Below are positions 9,941 through 21,109 of a DNA stretch of 64,000 bases, in pieces. Numbering within the stretch: position 1 is the first letter of the stretch; each line of letters opens with the position of its first letter. The position numbers were made by a program, and so were the translations under genes. The stretch is from Trachythela sp. YZ-2020. Its lineage: Eukaryota > Cnidaria > Anthozoa > Malacalcyonacea > Clavulariidae. The stretch covers positions 806,001 through 870,000 of the forward strand of contig JADLSH010000333.1 in assembly GCA_016169945.1 (NCBI GenBank). The letters are read 5' to 3'. The notes under the pieces are model-generated. The model ran no database searches, was not told where the DNA came from, and saw only the letters and a program-made list of their open reading frames with translations.

Positions 9941-10272
9941 GTGTAATGGCAAACTGTGTATCTCTATGCCCCCATTGATTGTAAGATATACATTGGGCAG
10001 GCGAAAGGTTTTTAAAACCCTTCCAATTCTGGAGAGAAGGTGGTATACTTTGAACATTTGTGTGGTTTGAAACAGTATGTTGCATAAGTATTTAATCGAA
10101 AATATTTTTGTCAAAGTCATGTTGATCATTGTCTGTACATAAAAGATGTTTGGTGGTAAACTCATTGTTGTGCTTGTGTGGGTGGTTGATTTGATCATTG
10201 CAGTGAGCAACGACATCTTAATGTCTGATACAGAAGAGATGTTGAAAGATAAATTCCACATGAAAGACCTAG
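9936..10272 (+). pseudogene. Ty1/copia reverse transcriptase, central part
   Basis: The degraded reading includes LYAPIDCKIYIGQAKGF, YFEHLCGLKQ, DHCLYIKDV, then CVGG, DLI and LKDKFHMKDLG. This is the copia-type RT order (NAPIDxEIYxxQPEGF, LYGLKQ, VDDLI, FxMKDLGxLxYFLGI). Stops and frame changes are numerous. The same KLKDKFHMKDLG segment recurs at 13917-13949, where RT/RNase H coding continues, so the element is split by about 3.6 kb of inserted sequence. Confidence 0.7.
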
Positions 10273-11160
10273 GTTTTCTGAGTGGGTGCACAAGATTGAA
10301 TCCACGATAGGGAAAGTTTGAAAGGAAGCTGAAATTAAATGGCTTGATGAAATCTTCTCACAACTAGATAGCATGATTTCAAAAATTTGCCCATCACCAA
10401 AGCAACATAGAAATTTAGACATGTTGCATCCCTTAGTGATTCACTGGTAAAAAGTATGAAGAGGTTAGGCGAAACAAGATTTATATGTTACTTGGTTAGT
10501 TCGATTGAAGCCGTTTTAATTAATGCATATGTACTTGAACTACTATGGCAAGGGGAAGCTGCCAAGGGAGACAACAAAATTCGTGGATAATTTAGTAAGC
10601 CCACTATTTCTACCAACTCTACTTATCATTGCCGACGTATTTAGCCAGTCAACATTCGTGAGTGAGACTGCACAATCAGATATATATCCATTATCGGATG
10701 ACAAAGCAAATGTAGATACATTTATTGAAACCACCGTTGACACCAGTGGACATCATCAGAACAGTTCAGGAAAGATGGAAGCAGTTAACACCTCTGCAAT
10801 ATTACAAGAAACACGAACATTTTTAGGAATGGACGAGCAGGAAGAAAATGTTGTAAAAATGTTTGATGTCAAGGCTTTGACTATCACAATGAAGGAGTCT
10901 ACATGAACAGTATAATGATGAATTTACATCATTTGCCAGGTATGTCAACAACAGTAACGTTTTATTCCCCCGGAACAGTTGTGGTGAAGTTTGTGCTGGA
11001 ATAGATTCCTCGTACTTTCTGGACCAGGAACAATTTCAAATGTTTGGTTTGATGAAAATGAAAAACACCAGATCACATGGAATACTACTACCAATGTTTT
11101 ATCCTACTATCAAAATACTGAGCATGGTTTACATAAAGGCATACCAGATTTGGTGGAAAT
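10273..11160 (+). other. Coding-like stretch of unknown origin inside the copia element
   Basis: Short plus-strand coding-like stretches: LDEIFSQLDSMISKICPSPK near 10340; 10600-10906 with SQSTFVSETAQSDIYPLSDD; and 10940-11150 with FPRNSCGEVCAGIDSSYFLD. They lie in different frames with stops between them. I recognise no domain. They could be the 5' part of the LINE that follows or an independent relic. Confidence 0.3.
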
Positions 11161-11162
11161 AA

Positions 11163-13350
11163 TTGAAAGATGTCTGGTTATGTCCAGATCGCAGTCAGAC
11201 ATCAAATGATTTGGAAAACTTACAAGAGATGTATAAAAAAAATGGTTTGACCCATCAGGATCGAAATAAAAGGTACAGGGTATTTCACTGGTTTGACAGT
11301 ATCCACCACCTGTGGAACAAAAAAGGAACTGCCAGAAGAAAATCCAAAAAGAGCTGCAGTAATAACATCTGTGAAAACCTCCGAAACCTTTGCAGTTTGT
11401 GTAAGTCGCTGATATCACAAAAGCGAAAAGTGTTCTTTCAGTCTTTGCCTAGTCTTATGAAAACAAACACAAAAAGATTCTGGTAATTGTTCAAATTCAC
11501 ATCAAATTCATCCAGTGTACCAAACCAAATGAGCTGGAAACATGAGGAGGGAACTGTCACAGCTGAAAATCCTCAGAATATTGCAAACCTCTTAAACAAG
11601 GTCTTCTTTTCTATGTTTAACCAACCTCTTTCCCAAGAAGAATATGACGCTCGTCCAGCTTCCACCACTGCCTTCTGTGACCCCATCAGTGATATCAACA
11701 TCTCACCTGATATGTTCAATGCATTCTTCTGTCTCTCGATGAGAACAAAGCTACTGGTCCAGACAGAATTCCGGGAAAGTTGCTTAGATGTTGTGCACCA
11801 TACATTTCCGTAGTCAAGCTTTTGTTGAAGTGATCTCTTCAACAAAAGCTTGACTACTGGCAGTGTCCCAGCTCAATGGGAAGGTCTCTAACATAATACC
11901 CATCCCTAAAGGTGGTCAAAAGAACGAAGTTTCAAATTATCAACCCATATCTTTACTTCCTATAATATAAAAAGTCCTCGAGCATTACATATACAACCAA
12001 TTGATCAATCATATCTCAAATGAGCTGCATAATCTGCAATTTGGATTTCTCAGGGTAAATCTGCAACATCACAACTCTTACAAGTTCTGCACGAGTTCGG
12101 TGAGTCACTCGATAAAAGAATCCAAACTGATGTTCTTTATCTTGCTTTTCAAGAAACTGAGTAATTTTGGAGTTTGTGGAAACCTACCGAGCTGGTTTCA
12201 AAACTATCTTACTGACCGCCACCAAAAAGTTACCATTTTGGGCAAAACATCGCTATCCATACCAGTTATAACCAGTGTTCCTCAGGGTTCAATTATTGGT
12301 CAGTTACTGTTTCTAGTATATGTGAATGACCTGCCTCAAAAGTCCACTACATTGTCTGTTGCATTATTTGCTGATGACACCAAGTGTTATCATGCTATAA
12401 GAACAACAAAGGACGTAAACGATCTTCAATGTGACCTTGAAGGTATTAGCCAATGGTGTCGGACATGGCGCATGGACCTTAACAAATGTAAGTGTGGAGT
12501 TCTTAAAGTAACAAGGAATCTCAAACCCATACAGTCATCTTATAACCTCAGCAACAACAACTCGGCCAATACCACCGTCATCAGTAAAAGGGGTAAAAAA
12601 GATCTTGGCGTTCTGATCACTGCAGATCTCAAATGGAACCACCAAGTGTCTGCTGTGTGTGCGAAAGCAAACAAAATGCTTGGGTTTGTAAGAAGGTCCA
12701 CTCTCAAAATGCATACTGCATTATATAAAACGTTAGTACAAAGTCGTATCACTTACAGCTCGCAAGTCTGGTCCCCGCAGTTGAGAAGGTTCAAAGACGT
12801 GCAACCAGGTTCATTCTATCGCTGCTGTTTAGATCTGAAACCAGTTACCAGGAAAGATTACTAAAAACAGGACTAATTCCTTTGTCCTACTGACACGAGT
12901 ACCTGGACTTAGTATACCTTTTTAAGGCAATTAAATTTAATGCCCCCCAGATTGCTTTACTATCAAATGATCGTATCACCAGGCGTTCCACAACTAACAG
13001 TGTAACATTAAAAGTTGCCAAAGTTAACACTTTAATAGAACTACTAGAGTCTTCAACTCTCTACCACCACATATCCGAGAAGCAGGCGTCACTATTGGCC
13101 AATTCAAATCCTACCTGTTAACTTACTATCATACCATGACTGAACAAACATATGATATTGATGCTCCACAAACGTTTAAAAGTATATGTGTTAAGTGTCA
13201 CGTGTGTCGTCCGTTGTCAGGTCTTGTGGTTAAAATGTGTTGTAAATAATGTATTATTGTTTGTATTTAGGAACCCTGTAAATGGAACAATAAGCTCTGT
13301 AGGGTTAACCTGCCTAATGGCTAAGTTTGTAAAATAAAATAAAAAATAAT
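11163..13350 (+). pseudogene. CR1/Jockey-type LINE, 3' portion (RT)
   Basis: Fragments in order: the endonuclease-RT linker (KRKVFFQSLPSLMKTNTKRF), NKATGPDRIP at about 11745, IIPIPKGGQKNEVSNYQPIS near 11895, then 12001-12864 with WFQNYLTDRHQKVTILG, VPQGSIIGQLLFLVYVNDLP and the catalytic FADDTK (about 12368). The thumb follows, with KKDLGVLITADLKWNHQVS and LYKTLVQSRITYSSQVWSPQ. Frame breaks occur near 11730, 11815, 11970, 12065 and 12790. The 3' end is an A+T-rich tail at about 13335-13357. The order and motifs match non-LTR retrotransposons. It lies between the two copia halves. Confidence 0.75.
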
Positions 13351-13916
13351 ATTAAAATCCCTTCGAACTAAAGAACAAAAAGTTAAGTTCTGGTTTGATA
13401 AATGCACACTTTTGGTATTGGCTTGTTGATTTTTTTGCGAAATTATATCTCCATTATTCAACCTTGAAAATGATGCCAAATACTTATAATTTTGTCACAA
13501 TTTACGGCACAACTTAGCTGTGCAGTTGGTACATTTATTTGAAAAACACTAAATATACCAAGAATTTGTATTTTTCAGGATCTTGATGTAGATGGTTTGT
13601 AGGGGCATGTATGTTTGCCATTCAGTTCACACAGTATCAAGGTAAAAATTCTATAATCGGACGATAAACTAACCACAACGGTGAGAATTTAAGCAATTGT
13701 GGTCTTGTTAGTTTGAGTATGATATTAGTCACTGCTAACATTTTGTACAAGTATTTACAAGTGTACATACAAGAAAATCATGGCTGAGGGCTTTTAGCAT
13801 CAAAGAAGCTGGGCTGGGCTGGTTATATGGACGGATAATATATGAAGAATTTCATCCCTATTTCTGGGATGAAATTCTTCTTTGTTATTAGAAATTTCTC
13901 AACAATTGCTTGCAGA

Positions 13917-14880
13917 AGTTGAAAGATAAATTTCACATGAAAGACCTAGGTAGGCTTTCATACTTCTTACGGCCGTTGACTGTTGTGTAAAACTACCTGA
14001 AAAATTACAACGAACTTTGACATTTTGAGCTAATGCCCTTCATCTGGAAGTTAGTGAAATAACTAACTTCCAGATGAAGGGCCTTCACTCAAAACGTAGA
14101 AGTTCTCATTGTATTTTTCAGGTAGTTTTACACAACAGTCAACAGCCGTATTTGCTATACTCTTCCCACACTGGCACAGCATTTTCATATTTCCTAGGTA
14201 TAAGGTTTCAGCAAGGGGCAGATTATGTCAAAATGAACCATAGGAGGTATTTTACAAAGCTTCTGGAGAGATTTGAAATGTCTGACTACCCCTTCAGAAC
14301 AAAAATTAGAGTGTGCTGGTGAAAATCTTGCTGATCCTCGGAAATATTGTGAGCTCATTGGTAGTTTGATCTGTGCAATGACATGCACTCGACCTGATAT
14401 ATGTTGGATAATCACAACATTATCACAGTATTGATTGGTTATAGTGATGCTGATTGGGCATCTTCCACCCATTACAGATGAAGTATTAGTGGGTATTGTT
14501 TCAGTTTAACCAGAACAGGACCTTTGATTTATTGGAAATCAAGGAAGGAACACACTTTTGCCCTTTCATCTTGTGAAGCAGAATATATTACTTTAGCAGC
14601 AACAGTTCAGGAAGCCTCATATCTAGCACAGTTATTAGATAAGATTATCAAAATAGCTAGTCCAGTATAATCAGGGTGTGATTGCTTTATCTAAATATCC
14701 CAATAACCCTAAGAGGTCAAAACATATAGATGTTCAGTATCATTTTATTCATTCAACCATAAACACAGGTAAGGTGATTGCATGTTATTGTCCTACTACT
14801 GAAATAATAGCGGATATTATGGCTAAGTCAGCAACACATTGTAAGTTACAAAAGTTTAAAAACTTTTGGCCATTTTGGTC
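13917..14880 (+). pseudogene. Ty1/copia RT end and RNase H
   Basis: After KLKDKFHMKDLGRLSYFL the frame is interrupted by a MITE (13970-14183) and resumes with YFLGIRFQQGADYVKMN. Then come LADPRKYCELIGSL, MTCTRPDICW, GYSDADWASS (RNase H first Asp), SGYCFSLTRTGPLIYWKSRK, SSCEAEYITLAA (RNase H Glu) and, in another frame, RSKHIDVQYHFIHSTINTGK and CPTTEIIADIMAKSAT. This is the C-terminal order of copia Pol. It carries several frameshifts and stops. I could not define LTRs. Confidence 0.75.
13970..14183. mobile_element. Hairpin MITE inserted in the copia RT
   Basis: A long near-palindrome (arms about 80 bp, 13970-14148, pairing GTTGACTGTTGTGTAAAACT with its complement) plus an extra tail (GCTATACTCTTCCCACACTG). 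The flanks TTTCATACTTCTTA (13956-13969) and TTTCATATTTCCTA (14183-14196) look like a 14-bp target duplication with two differences, and the copia frame continues across it. A relative lies inverted at 16632-16775. Confidence 0.65.
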
Positions 14881-14992
14881 TGCGTTGCATAAACGCCAGC
14901 GGTGTGCGACAGCCGCTACGTCATTTTCTTGTATTTTATGTCCGATGTCAAAATAAAAAGATGGCGGATCATAAAAGCATTTTTGAATGTGT

Positions 14993-15587
14993 GATGTTTG
15001 GTGCTTTTACTCAGGCAGAGTCAGAGCTCAGAAAAAAACAACTTGGACAAATTAGAATTAGCGAAAGCACTTAAAGAACTTTGACAACTCATGCAACCGG
15101 TGGCAAATGGCCATTTCGACATCGGTTTAATTTTGGTGTTGGAAATTTTGTTCCGATTCTTAATCGTACGGTGAATCAGTGGTATAAACAATTCTTGCGA
15201 TGGATGGGAACATGTTGTAGTGTAAATAATCCATGGAAAGTTGTTCTTGATGTTGTTATTCCTGTGGAAATATTTACTATCCTTAAAGACATTGTGAGCG
15301 AGTCAAATTTTGGACTATACACCCATGAGACAAGGGGAACAAGGTCAACTAAGAAAAGATGTGTAATGGCTTTTACTTGTCGTCTTCGTGTGGCAAATTT
15401 GTTTTTGAGATTAATGCAATCTGACTTGCCAGAAGAGGATTTTCTAAGAAAAACCTTTAAAAGCATTCAAGCAATTATTACTGATGAGAAACAGTTTGGA
15501 ATCACGTATAACTATAACAAAGAGATATGTACATTTGATTTCTTTTATGGCTTTTGGAATGACCATGGTTTTCCGCAACATTTGTAG
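14993..15587 (+). CDS. Orphan ORF downstream of the copia element
   Basis: From ATG at 14993 (MFGAFTQAESELRKK) the frame runs to TAG at about 15587 with a single in-frame TAA near 15072; after it, 168 codons are open. Composition is protein-like: RHRFNFGVGNFVPILNRTVN, WMGTCCSVNNPWKVVLDVV, RGTRSTKKRCVMAFTCRLRV, FDFFYGFWNDHGFPQ. No domain is recognised, and no signal peptide or membrane segment is evident. The single stop suggests a recently broken gene or a sequencing or assembly error. It could belong to the transposon at its left or be independent. Confidence 0.4.
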
Positions 15588-15599
15588 TGAAATGTGCGC

Positions 15600-16260
15600 A
15601 TAATGTGTGTATATATAGTACTGTTGATTAACTCATTCAAAATCTTTAAATTCTGTTATTGATATTAAAAGCCACAATCATGGCAAATGTTATGAGGTGT
15701 GACGCGAAATCTCTGACCTGCAAAATCTCTGACTTTTGTATTTCTGCTCATGCGCAAAGATATGCATGATTGATTTTTGCTCATAAATTTCGCAAGTGTT
15801 CAAGCTACAGAGAAACGTGTGTCTTAAAAGCTTTCTTTACATGTTTAATCGTTGTTAAATGGCTAATTTTACAACCGAGACTGACACTGCCTGTGTCAAC
15901 ATTGCATCGACAAAGCCTACAACAAAGATGAATAAACACAAGGTATGTAGAACTTTGAATTTTATAGCGATGAGATTGTTGGTATTTATATATCAGTTGT
16001 GTTGAACAGATGACAGTCAGGACACTTTGCATTTTATTTTCTTTCGTATTTTGAATGCCAAGGAGAAAGATCATTTACTAGCAGTGTTAACATGGTTAGT
16101 TTATTAAAAAATGTTCTTGGTATGTCATAAAAATAGGTTTCTTTGCAAGATGTTCTTGAGTCAGGACGCCAGTCGCCAGATGCCTGCACACTTAGAAAAT
16201 CTGAGCAAAATTAACCTTGGGGCCTACGTGCAGCATAGTCAAATAATGTAATTTTTTTGT
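15600..16260. other. Mostly non-coding; possible small first exon at 15858-15932
   Basis: ATG at 15858 opens 25 codons (MANFTTETDTACVNIASTKP) that end at a donor AAG then GTATGTAG. It could be the first exon of the PHD-finger relic that follows. Near 15702-15730 the motif GCGAAATCTCTGACCTG occurs twice in tandem and returns inverted at 18199-18250. Confidence 0.3.
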
Positions 16261-16278
16261 TATAGTGGATGAAATGCA

Positions 16279-16400
16279 GGTGTCTGCAAAATCTGCAGGA
16301 AAGATGATGGGGATGACTGATGTGGTAAATTTTTCCATGCAAACTGCATTGGTGTGGACTTTGCAACTGCCCTTGCAGAAAACTTTTATTGTAATAGACA
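16279..16400 (+). pseudogene. Broken PHD finger
   Basis: The frame starting 16279 reads VCKICRKDDGDD, stop, CGKFFHANCIGVDFATALA, ENFYCN. This is the PHD-finger zinc ladder: C-x2-C, a C-G pair, H-x2-C and a last Cys. A premature TGA sits where the second Cys-x2-Cys region should begin, and a few residues (typically W/L-x-CD) are missing. PHD fingers read histone tails, and cnidarian transposon proteins often end in one. This copy cannot be functional as it stands. Confidence 0.6.
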
Positions 16401-16420
16401 ATATCAGTTATTATAAAGTG

Positions 16421-16596
16421 AATTGTGGTTCACAAAATGTCAGAGAGTGCTCAAATATATATCATAAAGATAGAGCAAATATACAAGGTTACAGGAACTT
16501 CCTGTGTTATGTTTGCCTGAAGATTCTATTTTATATTTATCTCTATCTTCATGATATTGAACACTCTCCGACTTTTTGGTGAACCACAATTACCAA
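16421..16596. repeat. Imperfect inverted repeat (hairpin MITE)
   Basis: Arms of about 54 bp (16421-16474 and 16542-16596) pair AATTGTGGTTCAC and AGAGAGTG with a few mismatches and small gaps around a 65-bp centre. No target duplication was found. Confidence 0.6.
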
Positions 16597-16631
16597 TACC
16601 CTTTAATTGTAAATATCTCAAACGTGTGGTG

Positions 16632-16775
16632 CCAGTGTGGGTAGGGTATAGCAAATACGGCGGTTGACTGTTGTGTAAAACTACCTGAAAAATACAATGA
16701 GAACTTCAACGTTTCGAGGAAGGTCCTTGGTCTGGAAGTTAGTAGAATGGGTCGGGGGAAAACATGTGCTTTTAT
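16632..16775 (-). mobile_element. Second copy of the hairpin MITE family at 13970
   Basis: GTGCCAGTGTGGG, GTATAGCAAATACGG and GTTGACTGTTGTGTAAAACT run in the same order as the complement of 14040-14180. Downstream sequence differs, so only one arm is preserved. Confidence 0.65.
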
Positions 16776-18180
16776 AGTGAATACAAAAGCGATCACGTGA
16801 TAAAAAATAAACCAATCAGATGGATTTAATCAAAACAAACTATAAACAAAATATGGAAATCACATCACAAAATATATTAGCATGTACATATAAGGAGCAG
16901 CGAACAAAGATAACAAAGCAAGAATGACAAAAAAACAAGGAACAAAATATTAGATAACATGAGATGTAGAGTTTCTGCTGATGACAGGCATAAACAGATA
17001 GGAGTTAAATGTAAGAGAGGCGCTCAATGCCGAGAGGATGAATGGTGCCAAGTTGGGAAATGAGACGCATTTCTTGGCTTTTGTAAATAACTAACCTCTG
17101 GATGTAAATATATGTAAATGTTGCAAGAAATTAAGATAATAATGAGGTTAAATATTTCTTTAATGAACTGAATTGGCTTTGTCTTCTTTGTTATTTTTTA
17201 AAGTATTAATAAATACCATCAGATGTTGGGAAATTAGAGTTATAATCCCCATGTAAGCCAATGGAGGTTTGTGAAAATTGCAAAACTGTAGGGTGATGCC
17301 AGGCCCAACCCAACCCAAGGCTTAATGTGGTGATATTTAATTACTAATTTCTCATAATACCATGGCTAAAAAAATAGTGCCATGGCTGTAGGACAGCATG
17401 CCCTTTTCCTTCAGTGTGGCAATGGACATGGCTCACTAGGTCATGGCACCGCATAGTACTGTATCATAAATGCCCTGAATAGCATAGCACTTGATTGTTG
17501 TTGTCAGACAACCTGGTGTTGTGTGTTACCAAAGAACAATATTAATGAGACAAGGGTGAAGACAAGCATTTGGTATTTTCCCATCTGTTATGGGACTTTA
17601 ATATCTCAATATTTATATCATTTTTATGACTTATGAGTCAAATGTTGTCGATAACAGGGTACAAGCCAAGGTTCTGTTGGTCGATAACTGGATATAGAGC
17701 ATGTACATGCACCAACACATGTTGTCCACACATATAGACAAACCTATGTGGACAATGATATACTGTCACATATTAATGTGGCAGTGCACACATGACCTGT
17801 CATATAGGTGGCCATACTTGATACTGACAGTAACATATTTGCAATTTCAAACATAAATTTGCTAAAAAGGCATTCTAAAGTCTCGTTTTCCTATATTTAC
17901 TATACCAAAGCTAGAAATTAACGTTTCTTACAGTGGATTTGTGTTAAGAATGAAGCAATAAACCCACAGGAATCTTTCAGAATGTGAAATAAATTATATA
18001 AAAATATTTCTGAGCTCTGTCCAGTCACCAGTGCGCCATTGCTAAAATATACTTTAAAATTACTGTAGTTTATGCCCTAAATAACTTCAGGTTTTAAGCA
18101 TTTATTCTTCGATAACGATATCAAATTGAATCCAGTTTCGAAATACTTTTATAAAGACCTTTAATATTATTTATAAATAT
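16776..18180. other. No gene seen
   Basis: A+T-rich, apparently non-coding sequence. Around 17690-17830 short inverted pieces (TGTCCACA with TGTGGACA, ATGTGGCAGTG) could form small hairpins. No supported ORF. Confidence 0.5.
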
Positions 18181-18189
18181 AAAATACTA

Positions 18190-18437
18190 AAATTCGGTCG
18201 AGTCAGAAATTTCACGGAGGTCAGAGATTTCGCAGAGGTCAGAGATTTCGCTTGACAGAAGGAAGCATGCTCTATAAATTCTGGCATGACTGTACATGTG
18301 TTGGTGATTTTCCATGAGCAATACCAGAGCATGCAGTGAGCTCCACTTACAATAGACGTGTCTTTTCTGAGGGGACTCCTTGTCCAGCACTGATTTGCAC
18401 ATATTAATGTTAAGCTGCAGGGGTGGAGGCCGGGCAT
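18190..18437 (-). other. Possible coding relic ending in a short tandem repeat
   Basis: Minus strand from about 18403 reads NMCKSVLDKESPQKRHVYCK and HALVLLMENHQHMYSHARIY, which look protein-like, then a tandem repeat GAGGTCAGAGATTTCGCA translating as ISDLCEISDLREISD. No family is recognised. Confidence 0.3.
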
Positions 18438-19130
18438 ACCCAGGGATTTGACAAATTACTTATTTCCATGGTGGTGCAATTTGATTAGGCAAGAATCCTC
18501 GACATTGGATTTTCTTAATTATTCTTACTACCTGTAGTGGGGAATTTGATCACTTTTGACTGTTGACTACCAGTGTGTCCCTAAGGTGGGATAATTGACA
18601 ACAAAATGATATTTTCAATAAAATCCCCTTGGGTAGGTCTGGTATCCCCTTTCTGCTGCTTCATGGCAATTGTACTAATTTGAAAAGCAAAAAACTCAAA
18701 ACTTTTATTATAAATTACATCAATAAAATTGACAACCGTTTCATAATAAGTTAAAACTTTACAACAAATAATTTAACACTAATAAGTTAAAAATAGTTTT
18801 TTCAAGCATTCTTCTATCCTTAACAACCATGCAAACTAACTTCATGCATGCAAATGACAGCATTTAACAGTGCTCAAAGGAAGGAATGAAGCTTTTTTGT
18901 TATTTTGCAAGCAACAACAGACCTGCAATCATGGACATAACAGTTGATAAAATTGCTTAAATTTTCCGGAACACACATTCGACTAACTTTGTTAGGCTTT
19001 CGCCCCCTCTCTATTATTATCCCAGACTTAAAACGCAACATAACAACATTGTCTAGGGGGAAGGGGGGATATCCAAGGTCAGATACAGAAATTATAGTAC
19101 AATTTATACTCTGACAGATGCACCTTGGAA
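18438..19130. other. No gene seen
   Basis: A+T-rich non-coding sequence without definable repeats. Confidence 0.5.
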
Positions 19131-19135
19131 TTTTA

Positions 19136-19664
19136 TTAACAAGTTATGTCCAGGATTGTGGCAATTTCCAACATAAAATCATGATTGCAATAAAAACATT
19201 TATCTGTTGAGCTACTTTCAACAAACCCACACTTGCAGTTAAGATCACTATTATCCACACCCTCAGGAACAACACTTGGTACACCAAAGAGATGGTTCTT
19301 GAAGCGGCAACCAAATATTTCTAGTATAGTCATGCCTAAAACTCATCAACCACCTATTTCTAACATGGCTATGCCTTGCATAAGCAGCAATGTGCATATG
19401 TTTGGCCTCTCTTCCCTGCATCGTATTAATACCAAGCCCAACCTGATACTTTTCAAATATCCACTTGGCATGCACAGCAACAACCTTGCCGATACTCCAC
19501 CCACTTGGTGAAGGTGAATAACTGAAAAGAGCAGTCCAGTACTTAGAGGTAACCAAAAATAATGTCTCAAGTTTCTCTTCAGAGAAATGATACATTGAGA
19601 AAAGGGAAATGGCCTCTCCGAGCCTAAGGGCAATAAATACAATTATAAGGAGTTTTGCAATCAA
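19136..19664 (-). pseudogene. Relic of an uncharacterised, probably transposon-linked protein
   Basis: The minus-strand reading in order: FLVTSKYWTALFSYSPSPSG, WSIGKVVAVHAKWIFEKYQ, GLGINTMQGREAKHMHIAAY, then RWLMSFRHDYTRNIWL. After a frame change come CKCGFVESSSTDKCFYCNHD, a C-x-C...C-x2-C pattern that may bind zinc. I have seen this arrangement in multicopy cnidarian proteins but cannot give a name. Frame changes and the stop near 19263 show decay. Confidence 0.4.
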
Positions 19665-19966
19665 TTTAAATGCACGACTTCAGTCAACATTTTTGTTACC
19701 TGCCTGATTGATTAGTCTCCAACGGGCCTACTAAATACGGTCCAATTAATGCCCAATGGGTCTACTAAACACTGTAAAAACGGAAAATTTGCAGCTGTGA
19801 CTTGCAGTTTATGCTGTGAAATGCTTCTTGTATTCGCAATCAAATAGGATTGTATGTACATGCATCATGACCACGGATGCCAAACGACTAGACTGCTTTG
19901 GATTACGTTGGGTTATAGCTTATATATTAGCATGTCTAGGTCATACTCAGAAAGGAAAAGTGCTAT

Positions 19967-20078
19967 GATGACTAGTCAACCACTATAACCCATATGATTA
20001 GTCAACCACTATAACCCATAATTAGACCAGACTCGCCACTATGACTTATATAATGACCAGTCAACCACTGACTAGTTC
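19967..20078 (-). repeat. Minisatellite, about 30-bp unit, copy cluster 1 (inverted)
   Basis: About four units related to ATAGTGGTTGACTAGTCAT, here in reverse complement. The same unit occurs on the plus strand at 28417-28566, 29488-29695 and 46728-46950. Confidence 0.8.
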
Positions 20079-20089
20079 ATCAAAATGCG

Positions 20090-20500
20090 TAGTTCATCCT
20101 GTGTGGTCAATGACAACATTGACTAATCTTAAAAATTGTTTTAGTATCAATTCAAATGCGTTATATAGAATAAGAAATAACATATTTTATCTCAAAAAGG
20201 TCATAGTATAAAAATGCTGTTAAAAAACAGTTGAAGTTTATGACAATTTCGAAACGTTTTGTGAGATGTCTAAGATTGAATTTTACAGTAAATCAAAGCT
20301 AAAAGAGCACAAAATAACATACCTACTTTATATAGTTGGGCAATTGGTAATTTTATAGTTAAAACTAAAAATCTTATCACTATTTTACCAGTTTGTACAG
20401 AAAAGTGTTCACTTGTGTGTTACCATGATTACAGTAATTGATTGAGTACTTCATGTTACTTTGGGGGTGTTTGGGAGAAACTGTTAATTGTTTGGTTCAT
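20090..20500. other. No gene seen
   Basis: A+T-rich flank between the minisatellite and the Ngaro terminal repeats. Nothing recognised. Confidence 0.55.
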
Positions 20501-20507
20501 AAAACGA

Positions 20508-20757
20508 CCACACAAGGCTTACTTAAGTGGGTCTGATATGTTTCTATCACTGACTTGTTAGTAAAAACACTGCAACACTCGATCAATGCTTGTCAGCTTT
20601 AAGACAACTATCTTATGATGTGATATCAATGTCTTGAGAGTTTGGTGTAATTTGGGTGGGTACTTAATAAGTTACTAGGGTTTTATCCTGTGTACCATTA
20701 TACAGTACTAATAACTATGGTAATTCTGATCTCTTGATTGTGTCTGATAGGTTATAT
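20508..20757 (-). repeat. Ngaro split repeat B2
   Basis: It matches 20859-21109 with few differences, e.g. ACTCGATCAATGCTTGTCAG and TATGATGTGATATCAATG. The outer edge marks one end of the element. Confidence 0.85.
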
Positions 20758-20760
20758 CTA

Positions 20761-20858
20761 TTTATTCTAAATATTCCTTTAGTTATAATACTGGTTCACC
20801 TAGCAAAATGATTGTTGTAGTTCCCTTAATTAGTAACCAGAGTTTCATGTGTGTACGA
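20761..20858 (-). repeat. Ngaro split repeat A2
   Basis: It matches 24941-25038 with about ten differences over 98 bp (TTTATTCTAA to TGTACGA). It lies between the two B copies. Confidence 0.85.
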
Positions 20859-21109
20859 CCACATGAGGCTAAGTTAAGGGGGTCTGATATGTTTCTATTA
20901 TCTGACTTGTTAGTAAAAACACTGCAGCACTCGATCAATGCTTGTCAGCTTTAAGACAACTATCTTATGATGTGATATCAATGTCTTGAGAGTTTGGTGT
21001 AATTTGGGTGGGTACTTAATGAATTACTAGGGTTTTATCCTGTGTACCATTATACAGTACTAATAACTATGGTAATTCTGATCTCTTGATTGTGTCTGAT
21101 AGGTTATAT
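20859..21109 (-). repeat. Ngaro split repeat B1
   Basis: It adjoins the 3' side of the coding region. It is the partner of B2 and differs by a few substitutions and an extra base near 20889. Confidence 0.85.

Noticed and set aside
15600..18250. Intact transposon spanning the PHD relic
   Set aside because: Only short repeated words at the two ends support it; there is no continuous TIR or target duplication, so it is listed as a finding only.
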